Origin: Molossus alvarezi
Lineage: Eukaryota > Chordata > Mammalia > Chiroptera > Molossidae
Assembly (NCBI GenBank): GCA_037176705.1
Contig: CM073889.1
Coordinates: 103,371,890-103,435,889 of the forward strand
DNA length: 64,000 nt
Direction: 5' to 3'
The notes under the pieces are model-generated. The model was not told the DNA's origin. It was given only the letters and a program-made list of their open reading frames with translations, and searched no databases. This document shows positions 12,600 through 24,285 of the stretch, piece by piece. A program made the position numbers and the translations under genes. Within the stretch, counting starts at the first letter, position 1, and each line of letters starts with the position of its first letter.

Positions 12600-14080
12600 A
12601 AATGGTAAGCAGAGCTCATACAAAAGGTGCAAACGTGTAGTATTTGAGGGTAGGGAGAAGGAATAGTATAGCCAACATAACATAAAGTCAATGTAAACCC
12701 ATCATAGCAATGCCTGAAGTAGTCAGGTGGTTAGAGTAAACCTTCAGGCAACAACTAGATCCTGCCCTCACTAGCCTGTCTCCTGTTTCCCCTCTGCACG
12801 TGTCCCTAGAGAAGACAGTCTTTGTCTTGCAGCATAAAATCCTGTTGAGAAAAAAACGATTATGGCAGGGCTCTTCGAGTGAGCAGTTTTACTTAAGGAC
12901 ATTTTAGAAACAAGTGCTTAACTTCAGCTCCCCCCTCCCCCGCCCCGTTGATCTAAATGTGAAATTAAATAAGCTGCTGATGAATAGTTCCTGTGCTGTT
13001 AAAAATTATAATTTTTCCAGTAGAGAGGAACCAGCATTCATTACTGTCCTGAGTACTTTCCATTCAAAACTTGAATGAATCCCTCCGAGATATGCCCAGT
13101 TTGCTTTTTCTTAATAGTGACAAGGAAAATGTACAGCAGCTTTTGATCAGAGATGTTTATTTATGAAGCTGCTACAGGTTAACGTTCCCTTAAGTAATTT
13201 TTTTCATAAATCCCCGGTAATGACCATGTACTGCCGCATTACTATTTTGTTCATTATTGATAAACTCTTGAAAAAGCAAGAGCAGCAATGGTGATTTAAC
13301 AGCGACTGTTTAGATATTATTGGCCTTTATCTTTTGTTTTATTTTATCTTAAGCCATGGAAACCTGACTCAAATATAACCTTCCTTTAAATAATAACAAG
13401 AGTGGAATCTTTACCCACCCATTGTAACATTCATGCTTTTTTCTTGTAGAAACTGCAAAACCTAAACACTGCAAAATAAAACAAAACAAAAACAATGTAG
13501 CCATTTCTTTTTCTTTTCCTGGTTATCTGGAATTGCACAGTTGGATCCCAAGAAGTCTAGTATCTGGATTTTTATATAGACTCTTTGTGAAGCAAGTTTC
13601 AAGCTACCGTAATAAATGACAAAGAGGAAATAGACCAAGTAGGAACTCTGAATGAATTTATAAGGGTAGACCTAAACTATTCATGTTTATTTGGGAAGGG
13701 AAATGTCCTTATTTATTTTTAATAATTATTCATAATTCCTTCATTGAAAATAATTAAATTTGGTTAGAAATTGAGAACATCACAAAGCAGATATCTAACC
13801 CATTGAAGACTATATGCCTCAGCAGTGTAACATAAGACAGATACATAAAATGAATTCTACCCTTAAGGAAGTCATGATCTTGTTTGTGTGGCAAGATATG
13901 TAACCATGAAACAGAGGATGGTTTAAAAAAATATATGTATAGATGTCTACTATTTTAATATAATCATATTAAAGGATGGTTATTCCTTAAATAATAGTCT
14001 TTCCCTCTTCAAAGAGAATACTATTGCACATTGCTTTCTGTCACTGGAGTTTGTATACTACATACTCTTGCAGCAAGGGT
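12600..14080. other. Unique AT-rich sequence; 12950-13480 is a candidate conserved element
   Basis: No repeat or exon is recognised. The part 12950-13480 lacks repeat signatures, has few CpGs and contains many homeobox- and fork-head-like cores (TAATTTTT, TGTTTATTTATG, TTATTGATAAAC). This composition is typical of vertebrate conserved noncoding elements near developmental genes, but conservation cannot be judged from one sequence. Confidence 0.35.
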
Positions 14081-14106
14081 AAAATATATATATATATATA
14101 TATATA
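14081..14106. repeat. (TA)n microsatellite
   Basis: An uninterrupted run of about twelve TA dinucleotides. Confidence 0.95.
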
Positions 14107-14284
14107 ACCAGTTTATTTAAAGTCATAAAAGTGAATAGAGTTGTTTAAAGGATCTTGTGGTCTCATTAACACTGTCTGTCAGATGTTGCATAGCAAACCT
14201 TCTCTCTTAAGTGCCGGGGGAATGTGATGTTTCTTATTCATAGATATTTTTTCAATAGCATTTTGAGTAAATCCCATTGCTTAG

Positions 14285-14415
14285 GGAGAAATTAAAGTAT
14301 AGCAGAGAAAGTTGAAGCTTTGACATCCAAAAGATTTGTTTTTAAATCCTGGCTTTACTTCTTATTATCATTGTGGTCTTAGTATGGTTATTTAATCTGG
14401 GGGTTTTAACCCACT
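14285..14415 (+). mobile_element. MIR SINE fragment
   Basis: The phrases AAATCCTGGCTTTACTTCTT and GTGGTCTTAGTATGGTTATT follow the MIR order (AATCCCAGCTCTGCCACTTA ... GTGACCTTGGGCAAG). Diverged. Confidence 0.65.
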
Positions 14416-14765
14416 GAAATATTTCACTAGTAGAAAACACTTATGACCAAGTATATAACAAGTATATAATTTGTTCTGTTGTTCAACACTCTCATCTCTA
14501 ATGCCATGCTCGTTATCACTGTTTTCAGTTATAATTATTATTAGCAATAATGGCCCTTTAATTCACTTTCCCAGCTGCAAAGTTTATTTAATATTTGTGC
14601 ATCACTTAGTGGTAATGGTATTTCCATTAAGTTTTTTTTTTTTTTTTTACCTTTTTTTCCTACCTCCTGTGGTTTAAGGAATTAACTATAACTGAAGTCA
14701 AAAAGTTAGTTTCTAGCTATGGCTCAATTACTAGATTGCAGGATAATCTTGGACAGATATTCTTA

Positions 14766-15097
14766 TCCCTTGTTTTATTTATTTATTTATTTATTTATTT
14801 GTTTGTTTGTTTGTTTGTTTGTTCGTTTATTTATTTATTTACTTATTTTTATCCTCACCCGAGGACATTTTTGCATTTATCTTCAGATAGAGCAGGTGGG
14901 AGAGAGGGGGGAAGAGAGAGAGAGAAACATCGATGGGAGAGAGACACATCAACTGGCTACATGACCTCAACTGGGGCCGGGGACAAACTGCAATCGAGGT
15001 ACATGCCCTTAGCAGGAACTGAATCCAGGACTCTCTGGTCTTTGGGGCAATGCTCTAACCATTGAGCAAACTGGCCATGGCTCCCTGGTTTTCTTTA
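14766..15097 (-). mobile_element. Ves SINE (minus strand) with long TTTA/TTTG tail and TSD
   Basis: Read on the minus strand, the head lies at about 15081 down to 15000 (A-box region near 15060, TTCAGTTCCTGCTAAGGG-type B region). The pyrimidine-rich middle and the tail TCCTCGGGTGAGGATAAAA end near 14850. Beyond it lies an expanded A-rich tail seen as (TTTA)n(TTTG)n at 14775-14848. Imperfect TSDs TCCCTTGTTTTATTTA (14766-14781) and TCCCTGGTTTTCTTTA (15082-15097) flank it with two mismatches. Confidence 0.93.
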
Positions 15098-15244
15098 AAT
15101 ATAAAATGGGAGTGTTAGACCTGGGAGCTGCTGAGCATTCTGTGAGGCATACACACTGGAGATTCTCTCCCGCGTTGAGCTCTCCCATGGCTAGCAGAAG
15201 AGTATGTTTATTTTGTATGTGTGTAAGAGTCAGGATCATGTAGA

Positions 15245-15365
15245 CTTGGGAGAAAACATGGTGTAGTGAGGAGCAAGGTTTTGGGAAACAAATCAGATGT
15301 GATTATGAGTCACAACCCTAGACAAAGTGACTTAACCTCTGTAAGCTTTAGTTTTAATTTCCATG
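15245..15365 (+). mobile_element. MIR SINE fragment
   Basis: ATGGTGTAGTGAGGAGCAAG, then CTAGACAAAGTGACTTAACC and CTCTGTAAGCTTTAGTTTTA match the MIR order (GTGGTGTAGTGGAAAGAGC ... CAAGTCACTTAACCTCTCTGAGCCTCAGTTTC). Confidence 0.85.
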
Positions 15366-15875
15366 ATATGTGAAGGTGACAGCATCTCCATCATAGATCT
15401 GGGGATCACATTTGCTCATGAAATTCATGCAAAGTTTTTGACATCATGTTTGACAAGCAGTAAATACTCCGACTTCTACAGTTTCTGTTCCGATACCAAG
15501 GAAATTGAAGATGGAATGGGGAGGGCTTCTGCCATCAACAATTTGAACTGAGCACCACAAAATGGGTCTCCCCGGAAGCTCTGCTGTTGTCCTTTGTGGC
15601 TTCCTGACTACCTTGCAGAAAGAGGGGAGTGGGGTATAAAGTCAGAGGCAGCTTGGAAATCTGGCACTTTGCCTTGGAGTTCCACCAGAGGATCCAAATC
15701 TCTCTCTGCTGTCCCTGGACTTGAGGCCATCTTGAGGTCTTCAAATTTTGTTATTATATAATGTCCTCTGTCAATAAAGTTTCTCCTCTTCAAGATAAAT
15801 GAGGGTTGTTCAAATCCATCTAGCAAATTATCAGAAGATACCATTAAGTTTCAAGTTGGACAATCTCTGTTACAT
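15366..15875. other. Unique noncoding sequence
   Basis: No gene or repeat recognised. Short overlapping open frames on both strands have no domain signature. Confidence 0.45.
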
Positions 15876-15990
15876 CATTTGCCAACTGAACTAGGTGGCC
15901 TCTTTAAATTGTAACTTACAGTAACCAAGTACATAAGCAGTTAGCTTCCTCCCCTGTAAAAAATGAGGATGTTGAGATATATAAAATGAA
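15876..15990 (+). mobile_element. Probable MIR SINE fragment
   Basis: TTAGCTTCCTCCCCTGTAAA followed by AAATGAGGATGTTGAGATAT resembles the MIR segment CTCAGTTTCCTCATCTGTAAAATGAGGATG. The left half is decayed. Confidence 0.5.
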
Positions 15991-17085
15991 AATAACTTAT
16001 ATCTAAAATTGTGTGAGTCTATGCCGTACATACCTTGTTACACACTGTGTATGAAATGGTTCTACCTGTCCTTTCTCCCCTGGCCATAGGGGCTGGCTAT
16101 TGCAGCATAGAACTCTGCAGCAGAGCAGAAATAGATGTTCCTTGAGTCTCTCTCAGCTTTGATGAGATCATCTCAGTGCTTGCCAGACAGGAAGGAACTG
16201 CTCTAAGGCTCTATACTGCCCTTAGGGGATGTATTCAGATCAATTTAAAAAAATTCACCGAGTACAATTTGGCATTGTAACCTCTGTTAGCAGTTTGGAT
16301 ACAAGGTATTATTTAGACAAGGAAGAAGGGGGCCACTAATTATTTCTTAAGTGGAATAATTAGTGTTGCTGAATTCATAAATTAAAGGGCTTCATTAAGA
16401 AAAATAATCAAATCATGTTTGAACTGTAGTGATATCACTGTGAAATTATGAATTATTTCTTGAAGACTAAACTTTGATCCTACAGCAAATGAGAAATTTC
16501 TGTTTTAAACATTTTGGATATACTTAAGGAGCAGGTGATGAATGAAGTTGGTGTAGCATTGTAGAAAGGATGATTTTTCAGGATCTAAGGGTAGAATCTT
16601 GCTATGTTGAAATAAAACCTTATCAAGTAATGCACTGTTTCTAAGGATATAGTCTTGGGGCAACCGAGTTGGATATATGTCTCTAGGCACAGGGTCTAAA
16701 TTTAACATTGAAGTAGTTCAGATTGCAGAGCAGAAACTTAAGCAGCATTGAAGAATCTGACATGGCGAGAGCTGGGTTCCTAAGACTATTTTATATACTC
16801 AGCATAATCATATTTAAGTCCTGCCCTGAATCGATCACAGGCTAACTTCACACTGTTTGTCCCACCACCGAGGAGACTTCAGACATGGTTTGAGGTGCTA
16901 ATGTCCCAACAGAATTTGGGTCAATATTTGCAGACCCTTAACTCCCTTTGCTTTGTTTTCAAGGTCTGCTTTACTAGGACTGCTGCTGCTTGTGTTTTTT
17001 CTGCCCTAGCCAGCTTGTTTTTTTGGACTTCCTGCTTATTATTGATCTTATTCTCCTACTACAGGGATAAGATATTTTTCTAGGG
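15991..17085. other. Unique AT-rich noncoding sequence
   Basis: No exon or repeat family is recognised. It contains the TAATTA dyad annotated separately at 16334-16365. Confidence 0.45.
16334..16365. promoter_or_regulatory. Inverted pair of TAATTA homeodomain-type motifs
   Basis: CACTAATTATT (16334-16344) and AATAATTAGTG (16355-16365) are exact reverse complements around a 10-nt centre. Each arm carries TAATTA, the core bound by paired, LIM and Hox-type homeodomains. The dyad is directly visible. A regulatory role is inferred from motif and arrangement only. Confidence 0.35.
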
Positions 17086-17090
17086 TGTTT

Positions 17091-17150
17091 CCAAACAAAA
17101 TGTTATAAATTGCCAGAAATTATAAATTGCCAAACAAAATGTTATAAATT
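17091..17150. repeat. Short tandem duplication, 39-bp period
   Basis: The 21-base unit beginning CCAAACAAAATG and ending TATAAATT occurs at 17091-17111 and again at 17130-17150 without mismatch. Between the two is a related half-unit (GAAATTATAAATTGC). This is a local tandem duplication, possibly at the edge of the LTR-like unit that follows. Confidence 0.85.
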
Positions 17151-17350
17151 ACCTAAAATGAGAGATTTACTCTATAAGATTATGAGGTTGGAGTTTAGAA
17201 ACAAAATGAGATAATATCCAAAAGTCTTAGCATTGTGGAACCTGAGGAAAAGATGCCTATTGAGAAGGGCTCCTGGTGGCTAACTAGGCTCAAATTTATA
17301 AACAGATCCTAGCTGCCTTTTCTAAATAGGGGCCACTCTTTACTAAGCTA

Positions 17351-18005
17351 TGTGCCACCTACACAGAGCTGCCTGCCTGCACTTTGTTCCTGCCACCTAA
17401 GCCAGCCCTTATTGAGGAGTTTCTGGAACAGAATTTCAGTCAATGGGACTGAGGCTTTCCCTGGCCAGATAGAGCTGCAGGCCTATATCCACCCCTCATC
17501 ATCCTCACCAACCAATCAGAGAGGCTCCATTGTGACCAACTGGGACAGTGCTTTTTGGACCAATCAAACTGCAAGGATGTGGAGTCCTCATTTGCATGAG
17601 GACAGACTGATGAGGAACCAGGGTTAGGGATTTCTGTCTAGCTCGAAGAGCACAATTTTCCTTTCCACCTAAGACTAAGACTGTATTTTCCCTGCTGGAG
17701 CTGAAACACAGACAATGAAACACCAAAGACATTTCGCCAGACCAGAGTGGAGAAGAGCAGGCAGAACAGAGCTGTCTTGCTGGAGAGGGCACTCACTTCA
17801 GGGCTGCCTCGCCCCAGGGCTGCCTCCCACAGGGCCACCTCCTAGCCCTGCTGCTCTGTAATTGAGCTGCAACATGATTGAGCTGTTTGCTCTGAATAAA
17901 GTTTCCTTCTTCAGTGCACCCCAGATTGAGGATTCCTGTTGGTGCTGAATTGGTGCCAAAATCATCATTTGCAGAATAAAGCTGTTTCTTCAGTCCCTGC
18001 TTTGG
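17351..18005 (+). mobile_element. Possible solo LTR (endogenous retrovirus, class I-like)
   Basis: Features are ordered as in a retroviral LTR. Two CCAAT boxes lie at 17512-17516 and 17560-17564, and an octamer ATTTGCAT (17590-17597) sits inside a CCTCAT/ATGAGG dyad. A polyadenylation signal AATAAA follows (17895-17900). Next comes GGTGCTGAATTGGTGCCAAA, which faintly resembles the end of U5 plus a primer-binding site, and a second AATAAA at 17975-17980. Terminal TG/CA and a TSD are not securely placed and no internal viral genes are present. An unrecognised non-LTR repeat is the alternative. Confidence 0.42.
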
Positions 18006-18342
18006 GATCAACTTTTAAAAGAGACAAATAATGCTGTCTTTTAAGAGGTCCTTCTGGAGCTATATGCCTTTGGATAGGGATCTGAAATGGACTCACTAAT
18101 AGCCAGACCAACAAAACTCCATGCTGCTTAGGTGCACACTTTCATCTGACACATGTTGAGTGGTATTCTATGCTAAGTATGTTTTCAAATGTCTTCAGAT
18201 GTTCAGAGATATATAAATGAATGGGAAATCTTTCTTGCTCCCTTCAGACACACAGTCAGTAGAGAAAGATAATAAACAGACACAGTGATCTATGTGCTAT
18301 AATAAAATGTTTACAAAATATTGAGGGACTTCGAATAGAGCA

Positions 18343-18545
18343 GTGACTTTCAAACTTCCTTGGACTGAGACTCGCCTATAATCAAAACAAAAGTTTTTAA
18401 AAAAGCAATAGTTACCCTAACAACATGTAATGACCACTAGTTTCTGATCTATTGTTTTTATACTTAAAATACATGCTGTGAACCAATGAATTGACTTAAT
18501 GACCCTTCAAAGAACCCTAATCTGCCAGATTGAAAGACGGGGAGG
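18343..18545 (+). mobile_element. Ancient hAT-type (MER-class) transposon fragment
   Basis: The start CAGTGACTTTCAAACTTCCT, the middle AACAAAAGTTTTTAAAAAAG and the phrases TTAATGACCCTTCAAAGAAC near the right end fit a MER-class hAT with a CAGTGGTTTTCAAACT-type terminus. The right terminus is decayed. Confidence 0.6.
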
Positions 18546-18759
18546 ATAGGAGGCTGTATTTTTTAACTCTTCCTAGGAAGAACGTAGGGAGGATTTAGTA
18601 AATGAGGTAAATGTTTTCTTTTCACTTAAAATAATAAATCTCATAGTTTAAATTATTTATATGCATTATAGACAATAGAAAAAAGCATATTAGCTTTGAA
18701 AGGATGAGCCTGACATGGGCCAAAATATCAGAAGCATTATTTACCAAACTACACATTTT

Positions 18760-19180
18760 GAACTTAATCTTTTAAGTGGCAGAGAACCTTTAAAATGCCT
18801 TAAGCAGGGAAGTGCCTGCCATAATCAGATTTCCATTTTAGAGAAAACATTCTGGTAAAATTTATAGGACAGATTTTACTGAGATAAAACCGGAGTCAGA
18901 GAGACTGTTTGAGGACTATTTCAAGTATTTAGGTTAGAAAATTTTGGGAAGTGAACCAATATTCTGGTGTTGAAATGGTACTGATGAACAATTTAGAGAG
19001 AGATTTTGGAGACAGCCAACAATGACCAGTTTGACCTGGAAGATGATAGAAATTACGAAATCCAGGATGACATCTAGAGTTCTGTCTTGGGTCGTGGGGA
19101 GATTGATGGCGACTTTAACAGAGATGAGAACATAAGAGACAATTAAATTGAATGAGAAGCAGATACTACATTCTGTTTTT
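18760..19180 (+). mobile_element. Ancient interspersed repeat, family not named
   Basis: GCCTTAAGCAGGGAAGTGCC then ATAATCAGATTTCCATTTTAG and GATGACATCTAGAGTTCTG (in order, with gaps) match a long ancient mammalian repeat known to me by phrases such as 'gggagtgacatgatcagatttgcgttttag' and 'aaggatgactcc'. The same family appears again at about 58.0-58.8 kb. I do not assign a Repbase name. Confidence 0.4.
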
Positions 19181-19249
19181 ATACAACATGGTATTTAGGT
19201 ATCTGTGTAGGAGGCACATTCAGAGTAGAAAATTATGCACTTTGACTTC

Positions 19250-20060
19250 TAGGCCTTTCTTCTTCATTCTTATAATGTTTGTTACTCATCATTACATAAA
19301 AACAATATTCTCACCTTAATTTTCTCATAAAACATTCTCTACAAATATAATTTAACTTTTCCCATGATATACTGTCACTTTGTAGGCATATCATAAGTTA
19401 TTTAATGACCTCCTTAGTTTTACCTAATTTATTCCCAGTTCTTCATTATTAAACATGATACTGTGATAAAAATCATTGGGCCAGATCGTTTTTTACACCT
19501 GATTCATTCCTTAGAATAGGTTCCCAAAGATAAAATTATTGAGTTGAAGAATGAGCAGCTTAAAGGCTCATGATATATATCAGTGGATGGTTCCTCAGAA
19601 ATGTTGTGCCAGTTGACTACTTATTCTGAGTTTATAGGAGGACCCATTTAGCCATACCCTAGCCAATATAGGTATTACATGAAATAGTCTGGTGAGAAAT
19701 GCTGTTATGTTCTAAATTACGTGTCCCTTATTATCAGAGGGATTAATGTTTTTATATGCACTACATTTTTTCATGTATTTGTTAGACAACAGTGCTTCTT
19801 CAGGGAATTATTTATTCTCGAATTTGCCTATCTTTTTCTATTTGTATCTTATTGTGTATCTCATTGGATTTTACGTTTATTATATACCATTTATTTTTAT
19901 ACATTAAGTATATTATTTTTGCCATATTAGTATCAGATTTTTAACTTTTCTGGCTAGTGTTTTATTTTTATTTATGCCATTTTTATATTCTGGAGTAATA
20001 CATTTTTATGAGCCAAAAGTCCATTTCTTTGATTTATTTTACTTATTTTATACTTAGAAA
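19250..20060 (-). mobile_element. Old L1 (L1M-type) ORF2 3' region, antisense, decayed
   Basis: The order on the plus strand is ATGATACTGTGATAAAAATC, then TAGGTTCCCAAAGATAAAAT with ATTATTGAGTTGAAG, then TGTGCCAGTTGACTAC. These are antisense equivalents of the L1 phrases 'aataatgctgtgataaacat', 'agaagtggaattgctgggtcaaa' and 'tgtaccaatttacactccc'. The reading frame is destroyed, so it is a molecular fossil with no intact reverse transcriptase. Confidence 0.65.
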
Positions 20061-20771
20061 AGATTACTTAATTCAAAGGTTGCTTTTTCTTCTCCACAGT
20101 CTCCTTCCTTTGTTTTCCTTGTTTCTTTGTGTTCATATGATATTGTAATTTTTCATGTTTATCTCTTCAATACAGTGTTCATGTTGGTCTATGATATAAC
20201 AGAATTTCAAACCTCATCACTCAGTCTTCCCTAATCTTACTCCATCATAATCCATTCAGTCTCCAGGGTTCTATACATTTACTACAGGATTTTTCTCTTG
20301 GTTTTCCTTCAGCTTGAAACTGCCCCCACTCATTCTTCCATGTGTACCTAGGCAAATCCTATCTGTTTGTCACCTAGCACTTTCTAAAGAATTATTTACT
20401 GACTAGTTAAAACGTCCCTACCCTTAATTACTTCTTTAATTATTTACAAACTTTCTTGAATTATTTTTTAATAATGATTTTTAAAAATATTATCATTTTA
20501 TTTATTCTGTATTTGTTTCAGTTAGATGTACATTTCTTGTAACTAGGAACTGCATGATACACGTTTTTAACTCTCTCCCTTCCATCCCAGCACTGAGCGG
20601 ATGGGGGAACACAGGGCTTACTGGAGCGGTATTGAGTGATTGATGCCACATGACGACCCCAGCATCTGAAACCTCTGCACACTAAGGAGTTATAGTTGAT
20701 AATGAACTTCATTTTGGAGGTGGGGTTGGAATTTTTGGCACATCTTGGCTGAAGTTCTTTGTGTGAATCTT
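20061..20771. other. AT-rich noncoding sequence
   Basis: T-rich sequence, possibly further decayed L1 in its first part. No exon recognised. Confidence 0.4.
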
Positions 20772-20960
20772 TTTTTTTTTTTTTTTTTATCCTCACCTGA
20801 GGACATTTTTTATTTTTTGCATTTATCTTCAGACAAAGCGGCAGGGAGAAAGAGAGAGAGAGAGAGAGAAACATTGACATGAGAGAGACACATCAAGGGG
20901 CTGCCACCCACACTACCCCAACCAGGGCCGGGGACAAACTGCAACCGAGGTACATGCTCA
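20772..20960 (-). mobile_element. Ves SINE, minus strand, 5'-truncated
   Basis: A T21 run (complement of the A-tail) is followed by ATCCTCACCTGAGGACA, the complement of the TCCTCAGGTGAGGAT tail. The pyrimidine-rich middle (as GA repeats) and GACAAACTGCAACCGAGGTACATG follow. The tRNA-like head is missing beyond about 20960, the usual result of incomplete reverse transcription. A clear TSD was not found. Confidence 0.92.
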
Positions 20961-22120
20961 CTAGTGAGAATGTGGATGTCAAATGTGAATGTCATGGTCT
21001 CCTGCGGAGTCTATTCTTTGTGGTGTGAAGAGAGAGTCTGCAGGGTCTCCCAGGATAGTTTAAAGTTACAAAAAAATCCATAACTGGAGTGAAGGTCCTG
21101 AAAAATTTCCGTAAAGTCAGTGAAGATGAGAGGGAGTGAGGATTGTGGGGGTGGGGTAGGTGGTCAGAAAGCACTACCTAGGTCTTTTTGTGGACTTAAT
21201 TCAGAAATCGACCCACTGAAGTTTCTTTGAAAAACCAGCAGAAATGAAAAACAATTATAAAACAAAACTAAAAGCTTATGTTCAGATTGTCTATGCTGAC
21301 ATCAGAGTTAGTTGACTGCATTTATCTTTGATTGAAACTTTTCAATCCTCGAGTTAGAGTCCACTCTCCTTATAATAGAGACAAGCAACGGTAATGAAAA
21401 GACAGACACATACCAGTGTTTACAGTAACAGGAAGAACTAATTTAATTAATGCGTTCTCCAAATAATTACTTTGGGGATCAGCTCTCAACACAGTGGTAA
21501 AACACGAAACTGAAGGTTAGAGCCCATGAGAACTAGAGGATTTTTATAGAAGCTCAGATGCTTTCTAGGATGTTAAATAGTGTATAGAACAGAGGACAAT
21601 TAAATGTAAATGATTCAGAACCATTGTTTAAATTTCCTTTAAAAAGCAAATGTAAATGTTGAAGGAGAATGCACTTGGCTGGGGGCTGTTTCCTTGTCCC
21701 TGAAGAGTAGAGGCATTGCATGAAGTAACCAGTGTCTTCATTTTGAAATTATACATCTTAGAGCAGCTAGTTTATTTATAGCTTCTGAAGAAGCCTCCAT
21801 CCCAAGAAAATAGCTCCAGGGTTTAGAAATGAGGATAAGTGTTTTTATATAAGCTCTTATTATCAGTAGTAGTATTTTCCTAGAATCGAAATTCCTTGAA
21901 GTCAGAAGCTTGAGTCTGACGTCTAAACTGGCTACTCACCAAATAAGTAAATGTGTTTTCTTTCATGTAATTCTACTCATCCATGTGATTTTTAGTATGT
22001 AAATATTATTCTGTGGTACTTGGTTTAGCAGACAGTATGTTTTCTCTTTTTTTATTATGGATTCCCATATTATTACTGCTCTAATCGCCACTTTATAAGG
22101 CGAAAAGAACATTTATTTGG
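20961..22120. other. Unique noncoding sequence
   Basis: No exon or repeat recognised. Sequence is AT-rich and single-copy-looking. Confidence 0.45.
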
Positions 22121-22390
22121 TGTACGAAATATGTCCTGGATCATGCTAAGCATGGTATATAGATGTAGATATATACAAGTTTATATACTCATATAGCACA
22201 TATAGACTTGTTTAATCCTCACCACAAACCTTGAGATTGTTTCTAGGTGCTTAGCATATGGTCAGAACACAACATTAGCCAACATTGGTAATGCCATTTT
22301 CCCACTTCACAGATGAGGAAACGGAGGCTGTGTGGGAGCTGAAGTAGCTTTCTCAGAACAGCATACAGACTCACATCAGCCTGAACAACT
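22121..22390 (+). mobile_element. MIR SINE, nearly full length
   Basis: TTGTTTAATCCTCACCACAA, then CCCACTTCACAGATGAGGAA, ACGGAGGCTGTGTGGGAGCT and CAGAACAGCATACAGAC follow the MIR order closely (TTTAATCCTCACAACAACCC ... ATTTTACAGATGAGGAAACTGAGGCTCAGAGAGGTTAAG). One of the better preserved MIRs in the window. Confidence 0.88.
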
Positions 22391-24285
22391 ATTTTAGACT
22401 ACCTCCCATGCGACATTGCTAAACAACAGTGACCGTGTTTAGGGTGCTTCCCATATTCAAAACACCTGTATTAAACCCCAGTTCTAATATCTTAGCAGAG
22501 ACATAGCTTCCATTTTTGCTTTCAAAAAGGATTTTAAATTTAGATAGACCCTGCGATGGAAAGTCATTAGGGGATTTTGGTAATCCTCATATTAGTTTTT
22601 CAGTTAGTAAATGATGTTTTTGCTTGAGTAATAGTTCCCTAGTCATTTATTTTCACCTGTCTTCTGTTGGCCCAACAGGCCTTTTGTGAACATAATGAAT
22701 GTTGAAAGAAATGGAGTGATATATTAATTAACCAAGCTAATTAACTGGAATAGCCATGATTTTTCAAACCCCAAAGTGTATACACTATTTCTGGAAATAG
22801 GTGTTGGGAGATCTTGGCTGAGATGATTTGGGCAGAGTGAAAGGAAGCCGAGCAGTACTTAGCAGGAGAAACAGTGCTTGATTTCAGAAACCATGCAAGG
22901 AACTTGGAGGGGATTAAATTCTCAGTGCCTTGTTTTGTGTCTCATGTACGATCTCTGATAAATCACCATGTACCACTTAGCAAACCCCCCATTCACTGTA
23001 CGTGCAGTAGCCTCATTGAAAATACCTTCAGTCTAGTGCCCATCACACATACTGTTCAGGGATTGGCTCTAATGCCCTACATTATAGTTAATTAAAAGCT
23101 AGTAGTTCAACTCCAATATGAAGAACAGTGTGAGTCGGAAAATGAAGGCTAACGAGGGATAGATTTTTGATGTTTTATTTCATCAGTAACAAATTACATC
23201 ATATTCAGCTGAAACTCTGTTTTCTGTATTTCTAATAGCCCATCTAATTGAAATAGATGTGCAAAGGGAGGTTCTTAAACTGCAAGAACGATTGCTAATG
23301 TTCTCTGGTCTTTGTTTAAGGTATTAAGCAGTGATTTAGTGTTTTACAGGAGACGTGACCTGTCCACCAGAAGCCTGCTTTCTGTGATAAGACTTCTTGA
23401 AGTTGCGCAAGAGCTGAGGACATAATGGGTATCAGGACAGGGGGTGGGTGACTGTAGTTGGAGGGGAATGAAAGGAAACCACAGAGGGATTCTGGATGAT
23501 GACGTTCCCCAGTGACATGTATGCTGAAGCAGCTGGAGTCTCCTTGGGCAGAGCCTTGCTGGGTGTTTGGAGACAGCCATGACCAGTGGAAACACCAAGG
23601 GGCAGACGTTCCTTTAAACCCTTTCCAGTGCAGGGAAAGGCAGAGCCCTTTGTTGGATCAACTCCACGCTCTGTGGCCAACATTCTCTAACCATAGGCAA
23701 GTTTCTACCAGGTTAAATCCAAAAGCATTCTTTCTTTTCTTTACATTTTGCTGTACATGTGAAAGTAGTATGCATTTGTAAACATTGAACCAATATCTAG
23801 GTTTAAAAAGTAAAAAGTGAATTCCCTTATGTACTCCCCAATAGTGACCGTGCTCCGCAGCCCAGAACTGGTCTTTGGCGACCCAGAGGATATTCTTCAG
23901 GGGGCATTTGAGGGGTCTCACCCGGGCACACACCGCAAGGAGTGCAGTTCACAGTGTGGTCTATGCCAGAGGCTTTTAGAGTTGCATAGAGCTCAGCCTG
24001 CACTGTAGGCCCCACATTGCTGGGTGTGGAAACCTATCACATCCATCTCTGTGGGCTAGCTGGGGCTCGAGAGGCCCCTGCCCTGTTTCTGTCACCAGCT
24101 TGCTCCATGACTTGGGGGGGAGGGTTGACTTTCCCATGTGTTCAGCAAATTGAGGCATCTGGAGAAGACAGCTTTTCATGTGTTAGAAGTGGATATTGGG
24201 AAAGGGAATCTCTAAAGTCTTCCAGCTCTGAAATTCTATAAACGTGCTCTGCCTCTTCCTGGCAATTGGTTACTACGTGGCTACA
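22391..24285. other. Unique noncoding sequence
   Basis: No exon recognised. Between 23340 and 24285 several short open frames overlap on both strands. This reflects higher GC content (few stop codons), not coding signal. No domain is recognisable in any of them. Confidence 0.45.

Noticed and set aside
17930..17970. Retroviral tRNA primer-binding site after the LTR
   Set aside because: TTGGTGCCAAAATC only loosely resembles a primer-binding site and no retroviral internal sequence follows, so it is mentioned only as weak support for the LTR call.
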